In this document: positions 9,601 through 15,513 of the stretch, in pieces
Numbering within the stretch: position 1 is the stretch's first letter
Layout of the letters: the number at the start of each line of letters is the position of its first letter
DNA from: Hallerella sp963629575
Lineage (GTDB): Bacteria > Fibrobacterota > Fibrobacteria > Fibrobacterales > Fibrobacteraceae
Length of the DNA: 26,731 nt
Assembly: GCA_963629575.1 (NCBI GenBank)
Contig: CAVGIM010000041.1
Coordinates: forward strand, 1 to 26,731
Direction of reading: 5' to 3'
Program-made: the position numbers and the translations under genes
Notes under the pieces: generated by a model
What the model was told of the DNA's origin: nothing
The model's input: the letters and a program-made list of their open reading frames with translations, nothing else
Databases searched by the model: none

Positions 9601-10966
9601 ACTGCTTTTTCTCGTCGATGGTCTGGGCCGGAATCTGCTTGATAAACTTCGGCGGGTCGTTTACGGATTCCACGGTGAAGTTCGCCTGGGTTTCCGCCGA
9701 GGCGCCTTCCGGGTCCGTCACCTTGAACGTAATCGTCTCGGAACCGTTCCAGAGAGCGTTCGGAATCAGGATTTTCGCCACCTTGCCGTTCAGCTGGACC
9801 TTGAGGTCCTTGTTGCCCGAAAACTCCCATTTCAGCTGTTCGAACTTGTGATCGATGTCCTTTACGTACTTGTCGAGTTCAATGGGCTTGAACTGCGCCT
9901 TTTCCTGGATGTCCTGATCCGGAATCTGATCGACAAACTCGGGCGGGTCGTTCACGGACTTGACCGTAAACGAAGTCTTGAAGCTCGCCTTTGCGCCGTG
10001 CGGATCGGTCGCCGTGAACGTGAACGTCTCCGTCGGGCCGTTCCAGTTCTCGTTCGGAATGATGACTTCCGCGACGTTGTACTTGTCGATCTTGACCTTC
10101 AGGTCCTTGCCGCCTTCGACCGACCACTTGATGGTCGAAACGTCGTCATCGACATCGCTCACCAGATCCGAAAGGTTTATCGCCTCGAACTGTTCCTTTT
10201 CGTTTATCACCTGATCCGGCGCCTTCTGCACAATGGGCGGATCGTTCACCGGGCGAACCGTGAAGTTCGCGGAAGTCTTGTCGGAAGCGTATTCGGCATC
10301 CGTCGCGATAAACGTAATCTTGTATGCGCCATACCAGTTCGTGTCGGGAATGACGACAGTCGCGATGCGGTCCTTGGAAATATCGACGGAAAGTTCGCCT
10401 TCCGCCTGTTCCTTCGCGATGGGGGTCAGTTCGTATTCCCACGAAATCTGGTCCTTGGGATGATCGGGGTCCTTAACATAGTCGTCGAGCTTTATCGGGG
10501 AGAACTTCTTTCCTTCGTCAACGGTCTGGTCGGGGATCTTGGAAACTTCGGGAGGGTTGTTCACCGATTCCACCGTGAACGTAACCGTTTCCGAGCTGGA
10601 AGCGCCTTTCGGGTCCGTGACGGTGAACGTGAGGTCTTCCGAACCGTTCCAATACTGGTCCGGGGTCTTTATCGTCACGACGCGATTGGATTCGGTTACG
10701 ACGAGATCCTTGTTGCCGGTGATTTTCCAGCGAAGGGTCGCCGGCTTGTCTTCGGGATCATCGACATAGTCGTCGAGCTTTATCGGGGCGAATTTTCCTC
10801 CTTCCTGGATGGATTCTCCCGGAATTCCGTTCAGGGACGGGGGATTGTTTTCCTTTGCCGGGGACGCCGCATCCGCTGTCTGGGCGGCATCCTGGGCCAA
10901 CGCGAAAGAAACGAGAAATAGACCTGTTGTCAAGAACAGGGGTGAACGTGACTTTTTTCTACTCAT
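3656..10966 (-). CDS. Giant secreted protein with 23 tandem cadherin-like (tandem-95 type) domains
   Basis: A 2436-residue protein with an N-terminal signal peptide (residues 1 to about 25, ending FALAQ), so it is exported. From residue 40 on it consists of about 97-residue beta-sandwich repeats. Each begins with (V/I)NDPP, followed by a D/EKxxFxPIxL stretch, an acidic DPDH loop, a W strand, the YWNG turn and TFTVTDPEGA. The NDPP and DPD motifs resemble calcium-binding cadherin-type domains, so calcium-rigidified adhesion or surface display is plausible but inferred. Domain 23 differs (LLNGAYDPDGK, FVYTPNKGFYG) and is the classic tandem-95 type. The C-terminus is a Lys/Arg tail (KQRRRR) without a recognisable sorting or anchoring domain. 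The start has GGAG 7 nt upstream. A lone Cys (residue 1636) replaces part of the YWNG turn in domain 16; I saw no other Cys. The ligand is unknown. Confidence 0.92.
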   Translation of the reverse strand: MSRKKSRSPLFLTTGLFLVSFALAQDAAQTADAASPAKENNPPSLNGIPGESIQEGGKFAPIKLDDYVDDPEDKPATLRWKITGNKDLVVTESNRVVTIKTPDQYWNGSEDLTFTVTDPKGASSSETVTFTVESVNNPPEVSKIPDQTVDEGKKFSPIKLDDYVKDPDHPKDQISWEYELTPIAKEQAEGELSVDISKDRIATVVIPDTNWYGAYKITFIATDAEYASDKTSANFTVRPVNDPPIVQKAPDQVINEKEQFEAINLSDLVSDVDDDVSTIKWSVEGGKDLKVKIDKYNVAEVIIPNENWNGPTETFTFTATDPHGAKASFKTSFTVKSVNDPPEFVDQIPDQDIQEKAQFKPIELDKYVKDIDHKFEQLKWEFSGNKDLKVQLNGKVAKILIPNALWNGSETITFKVTDPEGASAETQANFTVESVNDPPKFIKQIPAQTIDEKKQFASIKLDEFVKDDDHKNAELAWEVDVKSVGKEHPTGPLGINIDDKHVATVEIPDKYWNGSAVATFKVTDPEGAEARQEVKFTVRSINDLPVFKKIPDMTIDEKTEFDPIVLDDFLSDADHDLSQLKIAVSGNKELKVNVDKNRMVTIKAPDINWNGSESVTFTATDPEGGKASTTVKLTVKSINDPPVMTDIPDQTIKEKEQFKPIELNKFVTDIDHAKNLLKWTITGNKDIKVSLDPNRKATFALPSKYWNGSEAITFKVTDPEGASDERTVNFSVESVNDAPEFSKKIADQTIKEKEQFKPINLGEIIKDPDHKLSDLTLDISVKAAPGSPKGAQPELQVNVDAKMVATIAIPNKYWNGSNVITFTVTDPEGAKATASATFTVVSVNDPPVLKEIKSQTIEEKSQFAPINLAELASDPDHAFDKLKWTITGNKDLKVNIDKAGTATVVIPNQLWNGSENITFTVTDPEGASAKQTAVFTVKSVNDPPVMKDIPSQTIKEKQEFRPIELDNYVSDLDHPNAKLKWTITGNKELKYKLDPNRVFTVIVPNKYWHGSETFLFEVVDPEGAKDSRKVTFTVESVNDAPEFVKKINNQSVDEKKPFAPIKLGEIVKDPDHKLSDLTWSFNVKPAPGAPKGYKTGLTVNVDPKTLVATVTTPNKYWNGADLIEFTVTDPEGAKATQSALFTVRSINDPPVLKKINDQIIMEKEEFKDINLAELASDPDDAFKTLKWTITGNKDLKIAISKEGVATIKAPNKLWNGTEKVTFAVTDPAGASARQTVQFTAKSVNDPPVMKDIPSQTIKEKQEFKAIDLDNYVSDLDHPNSKLKWTIAGNKNLKFAITADRKVTVTTPNKYWHGKETVTFTVTDPEGAKDSRKVDFEVISVNDPPVFVREVKDQTIDEKQQFAVIKLDDLIQDPDHKKTDLQWSFKVSDASAKPAPAKAKGKKGKKAASEETSSVGKSGLTVEIDNSHNARIVIPDKYWNGAAKISFTAKDPEGASATSTALFTVRSINDLPVISDKAPTGETIREGGKFKTIDLSTLATDPDHPSKLLKWSFSGNRQLQVVLNKDNTVHVKVPHAQWHGKETITFTVTDPEGGKASHKMDFVVTEVNDPPVISKIPNQKIKEKEAFKAVSLDDYVKDPDNKPSEMKWTVSGNKYLKAEITSARKLVITAPNKYFWCKPDTMTLTVKDPQGASATTTVVYEITSVNDPPVMKDIPGQTIKEKQVFKDIPLDSYVHDADHRNSQLTWTAVVKKASAPAPAPAKKAAKKGKKSKQKDAPKVEEPKAENDLTVTIDDKHVAHLNIPNKYWNGKRTVVFTVTDPEGAKDSRSVDFEVVSVNDPPVMKPIPSQKIKEKEHFQPIDLLALVSDPDHPTSSLSFDVSQPRSLKASINAKKQLVVTTPDKYWNGSEKITLTVTDPEGGKATQQVLFEVTPVNDSPIIKAIPNQKIKEKERFEPIDLSRYASDPDNRPNELKWKVSGNKNLKVEFRGSRMSVATPNEYWNGSETLTLTVSDPAGASASTKVTFTVTPVNDPPRFNKVPVQQIKEKEHFQPIDFSKFIVDPDNKPSEMRWTLDDGAPAQKNKRGRMGKAKRPTVKHPLSYDLSDAGVLTVTIPNEYWNGKDKITVNAYDPSGEKASVEVNFIVTAVNDPPVLKKIPDMVTNEGTKFKPIKLDLYVTDPDNKPHELRWSVTGNRHLEVMITGGREAIVRPSRVDWFGKEAITFIVKDPAGATAKTTVNFEVKHVNAVPEIRPIRDVTMKEDANGGVLATLKLDQYVRDRDNSFSELKWTITGNKQLIVDHDKARNIVTIKQPRENWNGPAETITFKVTDPEGASAQTSAKFTIIPVNDPPVAMSQSYQTREGEALKVNAKDGLLNGAYDPDGKLDARVSLVRRPQNGKVVINEKDGSFVYTPNKGFYGLDEFGFKLTDKEGASSKVETAEINVNFKMKDIRASEPAATSKPASSDAEKKSTGKQRRRR
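4057..10564 (-). repeat. Seven tandem three-domain super-repeats within the giant gene
   Basis: Taking the (V/I)N(D/N) codons as domain starts, boundaries fall at 10564, 10249, 9955, 9664, 9346, 9055, 8764, 8440, 8149, 7858, 7531, 7240, 6949, 6568, 6271, 5977, 5584, 5293, 5005, 4654, 4363 and 4057. Domains 2, 5, 8, 11, 14, 17 and 20 are long (105, 106, 108, 109, 127, 131 and 117 codons). Nearly all the others are 96-99 codons, most exactly 97. The long domains carry an insert after the W strand, where the other domains usually have GNKxLKV. The super-repeat units are 900, 900, 906, 909, 972, 972 and 948 bp. Inserts in domains 14, 17 and 20 are rich in Lys, Ala and Pro (for example KGKKGKK). 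Confidence 0.9.
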
Positions 10967-11367
10967 TTACGATCTCCACTAAGACCATTCAACAAGGCCG
11001 AGCCACAAGGGGCGGTCCGCCTTGCCAAAACACTCAAGCCATTCTGGTCACCTTTCGGAAACCAAAAAGTGACTTTCATCACCAAATATAAAGTATTTCG
11101 GAAAGCGCGGACGATACTTTTTTGGGTGAATTTCAAAAAATTTCCAGGAAAGCCCAAACGCAAGGAGGGCGTCTTTCAAAAGGAAAATCGACCCTTTTTC
11201 AAGCTAAGTCCTTGACATAAAACGAATTAGGCTCTTTTTGCCAGAAAACGGAGCAAAAAAAAACGATACTCTCTCACGATTCCCAAGGTTCGAGGCTTCC
11301 CGCCGCGGATGACAAAAAGGACTTTTTTAACTATCTTGTTCAAAAATTGTTCAACAACGGGTTCTTT
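10967..11367. other. Divergent intergenic region (401 bp)
   Basis: This gap separates the leftward giant gene from the rightward 143-aa gene, so it should hold two promoters. On the minus strand TATATTTG (11083-11090) matches TAnnTTTG and would give a leader of about 110 nt for the giant gene. On the plus strand TATCTTG (11332-11338) lies about 30 nt before the 143-aa gene; the same heptamer precedes the GH5 gene. An isolated TTGACA at 11212-11217 has no good -10 partner. CAAGGC (10993-10998) and GCCTTG (11019-11024) could form a hairpin in the giant gene's leader. I see no small gene or RNA. Confidence 0.5.
11083..11090 (-). promoter_or_regulatory. Candidate -7 element of the giant repeat-protein gene
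   Basis: The minus strand reads TATATTTG, an exact match to TAnnTTTG, in the AT-rich part of the divergent intergenic region. It predicts a leader of roughly 110 nt. No convincing TTG element was found about 20 nt upstream. Confidence 0.35.
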
Positions 11368-11799
11368 ATGAAATTTGTCTTTCTCTGCGACGAAATCTAC
11401 TTGAAAGGGGACAACGCCTCTTTCGTCAACAATTTCCCGACCAATCACGAACTGGTGACGATGTCCGGCGAAAGCCTCCTGCAGGCAAAAGGTTTCCCCG
11501 AGGACACGTTTGGACTTCTCGTTGAACGTTTCACCTGGCAAAAGAACTTCAGCCTGTTCCGCTATTTCGGTCTGCTCCCGATTCTCGAAACGGTTCCGCT
11601 CGCCGTGGTAAGCCGCAGCCATCGCTTTGACCCGCTCAAGGGACGCGGTTCGCTCCGCGGACAGGAAGCCGTCATCGCTCCGAACGCATCGTCCGAAGAC
11701 CTTTACACGTCGGTGGAAAAGTTTATCGCGGCGCCTCCCCAGACGCATACTTACCCGCGTTGCGCCTGCAAGGCCTTTTCGAAAAAGGCTGCCGTCTAG
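11368..11799 (+). CDS. Unknown 143-aa protein
   Basis: I do not recognise this gene. The ATG at 11368 is preferred over a TTG at 11347 because it directly begins a well-structured sequence (MKFVFLCDEIYLKGDN). The protein has no signal peptide and no clear membrane segment, so it is probably cytoplasmic. It has a hydrophobic first strand, a central Phe-rich stretch (ERFTWQKNFSLFRYFGLLP), a basic patch (SRSHRFDPLKGRGSLRG) and a C-terminal PRCACKAFSKK with two Cys. Codon use is host-like, with many C or G third positions. It ends 18 nt before the M23 peptidase gene and probably shares a transcript with it. Confidence 0.7.
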   Translation: MKFVFLCDEIYLKGDNASFVNNFPTNHELVTMSGESLLQAKGFPEDTFGLLVERFTWQKNFSLFRYFGLLPILETVPLAVVSRSHRFDPLKGRGSLRGQEAVIAPNASSEDLYTSVEKFIAAPPQTHTYPRCACKAFSKKAAV

Positions 11800-11817
11800 T
11801 TCGGGCTCTTTCTCGAA

Positions 11818-13185
11818 ATGCGCAGCGAGGTTCTCGAATCCTTGATTTCCCAGGGCTCGCTCGTGGGAATCGTCTGTTCGAAATCTTGCGACGTCGAAAA
11901 AAATCTTGAAAGTCTTATGCGCGCCCTTTGCGGGGATGCGCCTTTCCTTTTTGTGGAATATTCCCGAAAGAATGGTACGGGAAGAGCTTTCTTGCAAGAA
12001 CTGCAACGGCAAAAGGACAGCGGTTTTCGCTATGTCCTTGTCCGCTTTTCCGACAATTTCGACAGGGAGACGGCTTCGGTACTCGCCTCCATGCGAATGA
12101 CTTTGGTCCTTTCCGATGGAGAACTCGAAAGCGACATCCTTTCGGAGCTCGAAGCGGTCGCGCCGTTTAGTCCTGGGTTCTTGTGGTGGGTCGCTCCGAA
12201 GCCGAGCCGAAAAAGATTTCCGAAGCTTGTCAAATCGATAGGGAAGAACTGCCTCTCCGGATGGACCTCATCAAAGCGACTTTCCCTCGACAGCGAAGAA
12301 GCGGCAAGAATCTTTCTCGAACTTCTCCGCGCAAGGATCCTTCGCGAAAACGCCCTGGTCGGCTGGCCCCTCTTCTTTCGAAAATTTTTCGTTCCGCTCG
12401 GCGTACTTGTCGCCGCCATTCCGTTTCTGTTACCGTCCGGCATCGGTTCCGGTCCGTCCCTTTCGCGAAACATCAAGGCCGAAATGGCTTTTTACTCGGA
12501 AGCCCCCTATTTCGACTATACGTTCGACGGTTCGGAACCGTTCGAGCGCATCGCCCGATATGCCGTCGGACGCTTTGCCGCCCTGGTCACGACGGAGAAA
12601 ACGCTCGGAGACTACGTCGGAGAAACGCTAGAAAAGAACGGATTTCCCGAAAATTCCTGGGAAAATGGCCGTCAGCACATCCCTCCCCAGGGAACGACCA
12701 TCCGCTTTTCGATTCCGGAAAACCTGAAAAATCCCGATTACGATTCGATCGCTCCGGCGTGGAAATTCTTTACGCGAATCATCGGGGATTCGATTGCCTA
12801 TGTCACGGAGCTCTACAGAGAAAAAGCGACAGCGCAAGGCAGAAAGCATCCGGCATGGGACGTGGCGAGCCGTTCGGGAGCGCGCATTCTTTCCCCGTTC
12901 AGCGGAAAGGCATGGACATTCAAGGACGAACGCGGCGGAACGGTCATCGGCATCGTTGGAGAAAAGCGGGTCATTCTCTTTATGCATTGCGATCAATTGC
13001 TGTATCTGGACGGACAGAACGTCATGCAGGGAGATCCCGTCGCGACCGTCGGCACCACGGGACACACGACAGGACCGCATGCGCACATGGTGACCGGGCT
13101 TATCGACCGGCATGGAAACAAGCGATTGGGAAACGTGCGCTACCGGGTAGTGAGCCCCCTCACTTGGTATTATTCCGGTAAATGA
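11818..13185 (+). CDS. Membrane-anchored M23 (LytM-type) peptidase with an unusual N-terminal domain
   Basis: A 455-residue protein. The C-terminal domain (about 335-455) is an M23/LytM zinc peptidase fold. It has HxxxD as H344-P-A-W-D348 and HxH as H421-A-H423 inside TTGHTTGPHAHM, so the usual zinc ligands are present and peptidoglycan endopeptidase activity is plausible. One hydrophobic segment (about 187-206, VPLGVLVAAIPFLLP) should place the peptidase in the periplasm and the first 185 residues in the cytoplasm. That N-terminal part has alternating hydrophobic strands and a VLVRFSDNFDRETASVLASM stretch. It faintly recalls the Walker B region of GspE/PilT ATPases but lacks a P-loop; this resemblance is weak. 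The ATG at 11818 has no Shine-Dalgarno, so translation may depend on the gene 18 nt upstream. Confidence 0.85.
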   Translation: MRSEVLESLISQGSLVGIVCSKSCDVEKNLESLMRALCGDAPFLFVEYSRKNGTGRAFLQELQRQKDSGFRYVLVRFSDNFDRETASVLASMRMTLVLSDGELESDILSELEAVAPFSPGFLWWVAPKPSRKRFPKLVKSIGKNCLSGWTSSKRLSLDSEEAARIFLELLRARILRENALVGWPLFFRKFFVPLGVLVAAIPFLLPSGIGSGPSLSRNIKAEMAFYSEAPYFDYTFDGSEPFERIARYAVGRFAALVTTEKTLGDYVGETLEKNGFPENSWENGRQHIPPQGTTIRFSIPENLKNPDYDSIAPAWKFFTRIIGDSIAYVTELYREKATAQGRKHPAWDVASRSGARILSPFSGKAWTFKDERGGTVIGIVGEKRVILFMHCDQLLYLDGQNVMQGDPVATVGTTGHTTGPHAHMVTGLIDRHGNKRLGNVRYRVVSPLTWYYSGK

Positions 13186-13225
13186 AATGTTACAATCAAG
13201 AAACTGTTTCCCGGAAAAAATTTGG

Positions 13226-13233
13226 TAATTTTG
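13226..13233 (+). promoter_or_regulatory. Candidate -7 element of the 147-aa lipoprotein gene
   Basis: TAATTTTG is an exact match to TAnnTTTG and lies 36 nt before the start codon, leaving room for the AGGAG ribosome site. No clear TTG element is visible about 20 nt upstream. Confidence 0.35.
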
Positions 13234-13269
13234 AACGCGGATTGGGATAGCTTTTCTATAGGAGTCTTC

Positions 13270-13713
13270 ATGTTTGTTCGCTTGTTGGCAATCACCGCTC
13301 TCGTCTCTCTGCTCTCGGCGTGCTCCTCGACCCTTCCCTCGGCGGAAATCGCATCCCACGAGGACAGCTCGCGCAACATCCCCAAGATCGACCACATGAT
13401 TGTCAATTTGAAGAAGTCCTACATTTCCCAGTGCTACAGCCCGATTCTCAAGAAAAATCCTCCGGAAAACCAGTGCCAGACGGAACTTTTCCAGATGCTC
13501 GAACGCCGTTATCACCTAAATTACAGCCAGCACCAGATAGACCTCGCCTCGAACGACCTCTTTTTCCGCGATGTCGATACGCGCCTCCGCAAGATGGTCC
13601 GGACCGATCCCGAAATCCGCCGCGCTATCCGCCAAGGGGCGTTTCGCAGTGCGGACGAAATGCTGAGCTACTACCGGACGAAATACGCGTTCGACACGCA
13701 AGTGCGAAACTAA
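13270..13713 (+). CDS. Small lipoprotein, unknown function
   Basis: A 147-residue predicted lipoprotein. The ATG at 13270 is chosen because AGGAG ends 6 nt upstream and because it opens a signal peptide (MFVRLLAITALVSLLSAC) with lipobox LSAC. An upstream in-frame start at 13222 would bury the signal peptide. The mature part is mostly charged and likely helical, with two Cys (SQCYSP and ENQCQTELF) that could form a disulfide. No family is recognised. It lies 84 nt after the M23 peptidase gene on the same strand, so a cell-wall or envelope role is possible by context only. A strong terminator follows it. Confidence 0.85.
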   Translation: MFVRLLAITALVSLLSACSSTLPSAEIASHEDSSRNIPKIDHMIVNLKKSYISQCYSPILKKNPPENQCQTELFQMLERRYHLNYSQHQIDLASNDLFFRDVDTRLRKMVRTDPEIRRAIRQGAFRSADEMLSYYRTKYAFDTQVRN

Positions 13714-13734
13714 TGGAAATCGTGATTTTTTTAC

Positions 13735-13772
13735 AAAAAGACGCGGCAAACGATTTACCGCGTCTTTTTTTT
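13735..13772 (+). terminator. Rho-independent terminator after the 147-aa lipoprotein gene
   Basis: The perfect 12-bp stem AAAAAGACGCGG/CCGCGTCTTTTT (13735-13746 with 13758-13769) closes an 11-nt loop and is followed by more T. It begins 21 nt after the stop codon. Its end abuts the GH5 promoter candidate. Confidence 0.93.
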
Positions 13773-13774
13773 CT

Positions 13775-13782
13775 TATCTTGA
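13775..13782 (+). promoter_or_regulatory. Candidate -7 element of the GH5 gene
   Basis: TATCTTGA lies immediately after the preceding terminator and 37 nt before the GH5 start. The heptamer TATCTTG also occurs before the 143-aa gene (11332-11338). Because the terminator ends at 13772, any promoter specific to this gene must overlap or follow it, so this is the best-placed candidate. Confidence 0.3.
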
Positions 13783-13819
13783 AAGGGAATGAAAACCGAT
13801 TTATCGAAAGGTGTTAAAA

Positions 13820-15433
13820 ATGGAACAAGTCAACGGCTCTAAGCCAGGCTTCTTTGTCCAAGGCCGCTTTCTTTATACCAAGGACAACGAAAAGGTGGTT
13901 CTTCGCGGCGTAAACCACATGTTCATCTGGACGGATCGCGAAGGAAAGTCCATCCCCGAAATTGCAAAAACCGGAGCGAACTGCGTGCGCATCGTCTGGA
14001 ACATGCACGGGAGAATGTCCGACCTGTATCGCCTAGTCGACGAGAGCATCGAAAGTTCCATGATTCCGATTGTCGAGCTGCACGATGCGACGGGACGCTG
14101 GGAACGCCTGCCCGACCTGGTCAACTACTGGACTCGGGAAGAATCCCTGCAGATGATACGCGACCACCAGGAATACATTCTGGTAAACATCGGAAACGAA
14201 ATCGGCGGCGAAGAAGTGTCCGGCGCAGATTTTCACGATGCCTATGCCTCCGCGGTGACGAAGATGCGGGCCGCGGGAATCCGCGTGCCCCTGATCATCG
14301 ATGCGGACAACTGGGGACAGAACCCAAGGAACATTCTCGAAGAGGGTCCGCGCCTCCTTGCCGAAGATCCCGAGCACAATCTGCTGTTCGACTTGCACAT
14401 GTGGTGGCCATCGGAAAGGCACGATCCGGAAAAGACGGGCTACGCGACGGTCGAGGAGAGAATCACCGGCGTTCTCGAAGAATCCGTGGCAAGGAACGTT
14501 CCGCTTGTCATCGGCGAATTTGCCCCTGTCGCGGCAGGCGGCGCACGGGAAATTCCCTACCGATTCATCATGTCGGAAGCGGAACGCCTCGACATCGGCT
14601 GGCTCGCCTGGAGCTGGGGTCCGGGAAATTTCGACAGCCAGGAAATGGACATGACGACTCACGGTTCCTTCAATACGCTGGTAAACTGGGGAAGGGAAGT
14701 CTGCGTCGATAGCCCGCTCGGCATCCAGAATACAAGCGTCATCCCGTCCTTTATCCAGAACGGCGATTTTACCACGGGCGCATCGGACCGCGGGCGAAAT
14801 CTCGTTTCGAACAGCGACTTTTCGGAGGGTTGCGCTTCCTGGGTTTCCGATTTCTGGGGAGGCGAGGCAAAGGCGGAAATCCAGAAGGGAAAGATTCATT
14901 TTTCCATCCTGAAGCCCGGCAAGGAAAGCTGGAGCCTGCAATTCAAGCAGACGCTTCCGCTGCGAAACGGCATCACATACATTTTCAGCATGCGCGCCAA
15001 GGCCGATAGGCCCAGAACCCTCAATGTCGATATCAAGCGGGCATCGAGGGATTACGTTCCCTACGCGAACGGACGCTTCCTGGATCTTTCGACAAGCTGG
15101 CAGGATTTCAGCTGGAAATTCACCATGAAGGAACCCAGCGACGAAAGCGCGGTGCTAGTCTTCGACATGGGCGGAAGCCCTATCGGGTGGACGCTTTCCG
15201 ACGTTTCCCTGGTACAGGCACGGAGCGTACTGGACAGACTGAACAGAAGCTTCCAGCGAAATGTCCAGAAAAATTCCGGCTATTTCAACGCGCCGGCTGG
15301 ACCGTGGGAACTTCATCTCTATTCGGCAAGCGGCGAGCTTCTCGAAGTTCTCGACAAGGGAAAGGGTGGCGAAGGGATGAAGCCCTTTCCAAAAATCGAA
15401 CGCAGCGGCATCATGGTCATCACGGATCTGTAA
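13820..15433 (+). CDS. GH5 (mannanase-like, subfamily 8 type) glycoside hydrolase with carbohydrate-binding module
   Basis: A 537-residue enzyme, predicted to hydrolyse beta-1,4-mannan or a related plant polysaccharide. Residues 8 to about 305 are a GH5 barrel: LRGVNHMF, HDATGRWE, the acid/base Glu127 in IGNEIG, the DADNWGQNP stretch, the nucleophile Glu233 in VIGEFAP, and GWLAWSWGPGN. HDATG, WGQ and GWLAWSW closely resemble bacterial GH5_8 beta-mannanases. Residues about 320-470 form a beta-sandwich binding module of CBM4/9-like type (NSDFSEGCASW start, GWTLSDVSLVQ end). The last 60 residues (LYSASGELLEVL and SGIMVI) recall a short T9SS-type C-terminal sorting domain; this is tentative. The ATG is favoured over a GTG at 13811 because of AAGG 9 nt upstream. 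No signal peptide exists, and an in-frame stop at 13790-13792 rules out extension. Confidence 0.82.
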   Translation: MEQVNGSKPGFFVQGRFLYTKDNEKVVLRGVNHMFIWTDREGKSIPEIAKTGANCVRIVWNMHGRMSDLYRLVDESIESSMIPIVELHDATGRWERLPDLVNYWTREESLQMIRDHQEYILVNIGNEIGGEEVSGADFHDAYASAVTKMRAAGIRVPLIIDADNWGQNPRNILEEGPRLLAEDPEHNLLFDLHMWWPSERHDPEKTGYATVEERITGVLEESVARNVPLVIGEFAPVAAGGAREIPYRFIMSEAERLDIGWLAWSWGPGNFDSQEMDMTTHGSFNTLVNWGREVCVDSPLGIQNTSVIPSFIQNGDFTTGASDRGRNLVSNSDFSEGCASWVSDFWGGEAKAEIQKGKIHFSILKPGKESWSLQFKQTLPLRNGITYIFSMRAKADRPRTLNVDIKRASRDYVPYANGRFLDLSTSWQDFSWKFTMKEPSDESAVLVFDMGGSPIGWTLSDVSLVQARSVLDRLNRSFQRNVQKNSGYFNAPAGPWELHLYSASGELLEVLDKGKGGEGMKPFPKIERSGIMVITDL

Positions 15434-15447
15434 ACGCGAGGCGCTTA

Positions 15448-15513
15448 TTCCATGTTGGAACGATTCGAGTGTCCACTTTTGCACAAACCAGGATAGATTA
15501 TTCCCATATGGAA
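15448..15513 (+). repeat. Pair of TTCC...GGAA dyads around the HD-GYP promoter and start
   Basis: TTCCATGTTGGAA at 15448-15460 is a perfect 5-bp inverted repeat with a 3-nt spacer. TTCCCATATGGAA at 15501-15513 has the same outer halves and contains the start codon of the HD-GYP gene. The two are 53 bp apart, near five helical turns, which would suit a cooperative operator. The only support is symmetry and position. Confidence 0.35.

Noticed and set aside
4057..10564. CRISPR-like or non-coding tandem repeats
   Set aside because: The roughly 291-bp periodicity follows protein domain boundaries in one open frame, and the DNA copies are diverged while the protein pattern is kept.
11212..11217. 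TTGACA as a sigma-70 -35 box
   Set aside because: No acceptable -10 lies 16-18 nt downstream, and it is about 150 nt from the next gene. It may be chance.
11227..12012. A 261-codon minus-strand open frame
   Set aside because: It crosses the 143-aa gene and the start of the M23 gene in antisense, has no recognisable motif, and its third positions do not show host codon preference.
12628..13515. A 295-codon minus-strand open frame
   Set aside because: It is antisense to the M23 catalytic domain and to the lipoprotein signal peptide, both of which are convincing on the plus strand.
15187..15507. An N-terminal extension of the HD-GYP protein by 107 residues
   Set aside because: It would be read out of frame inside the GH5 gene; the receiver domain starts exactly at the ATG at 15508.
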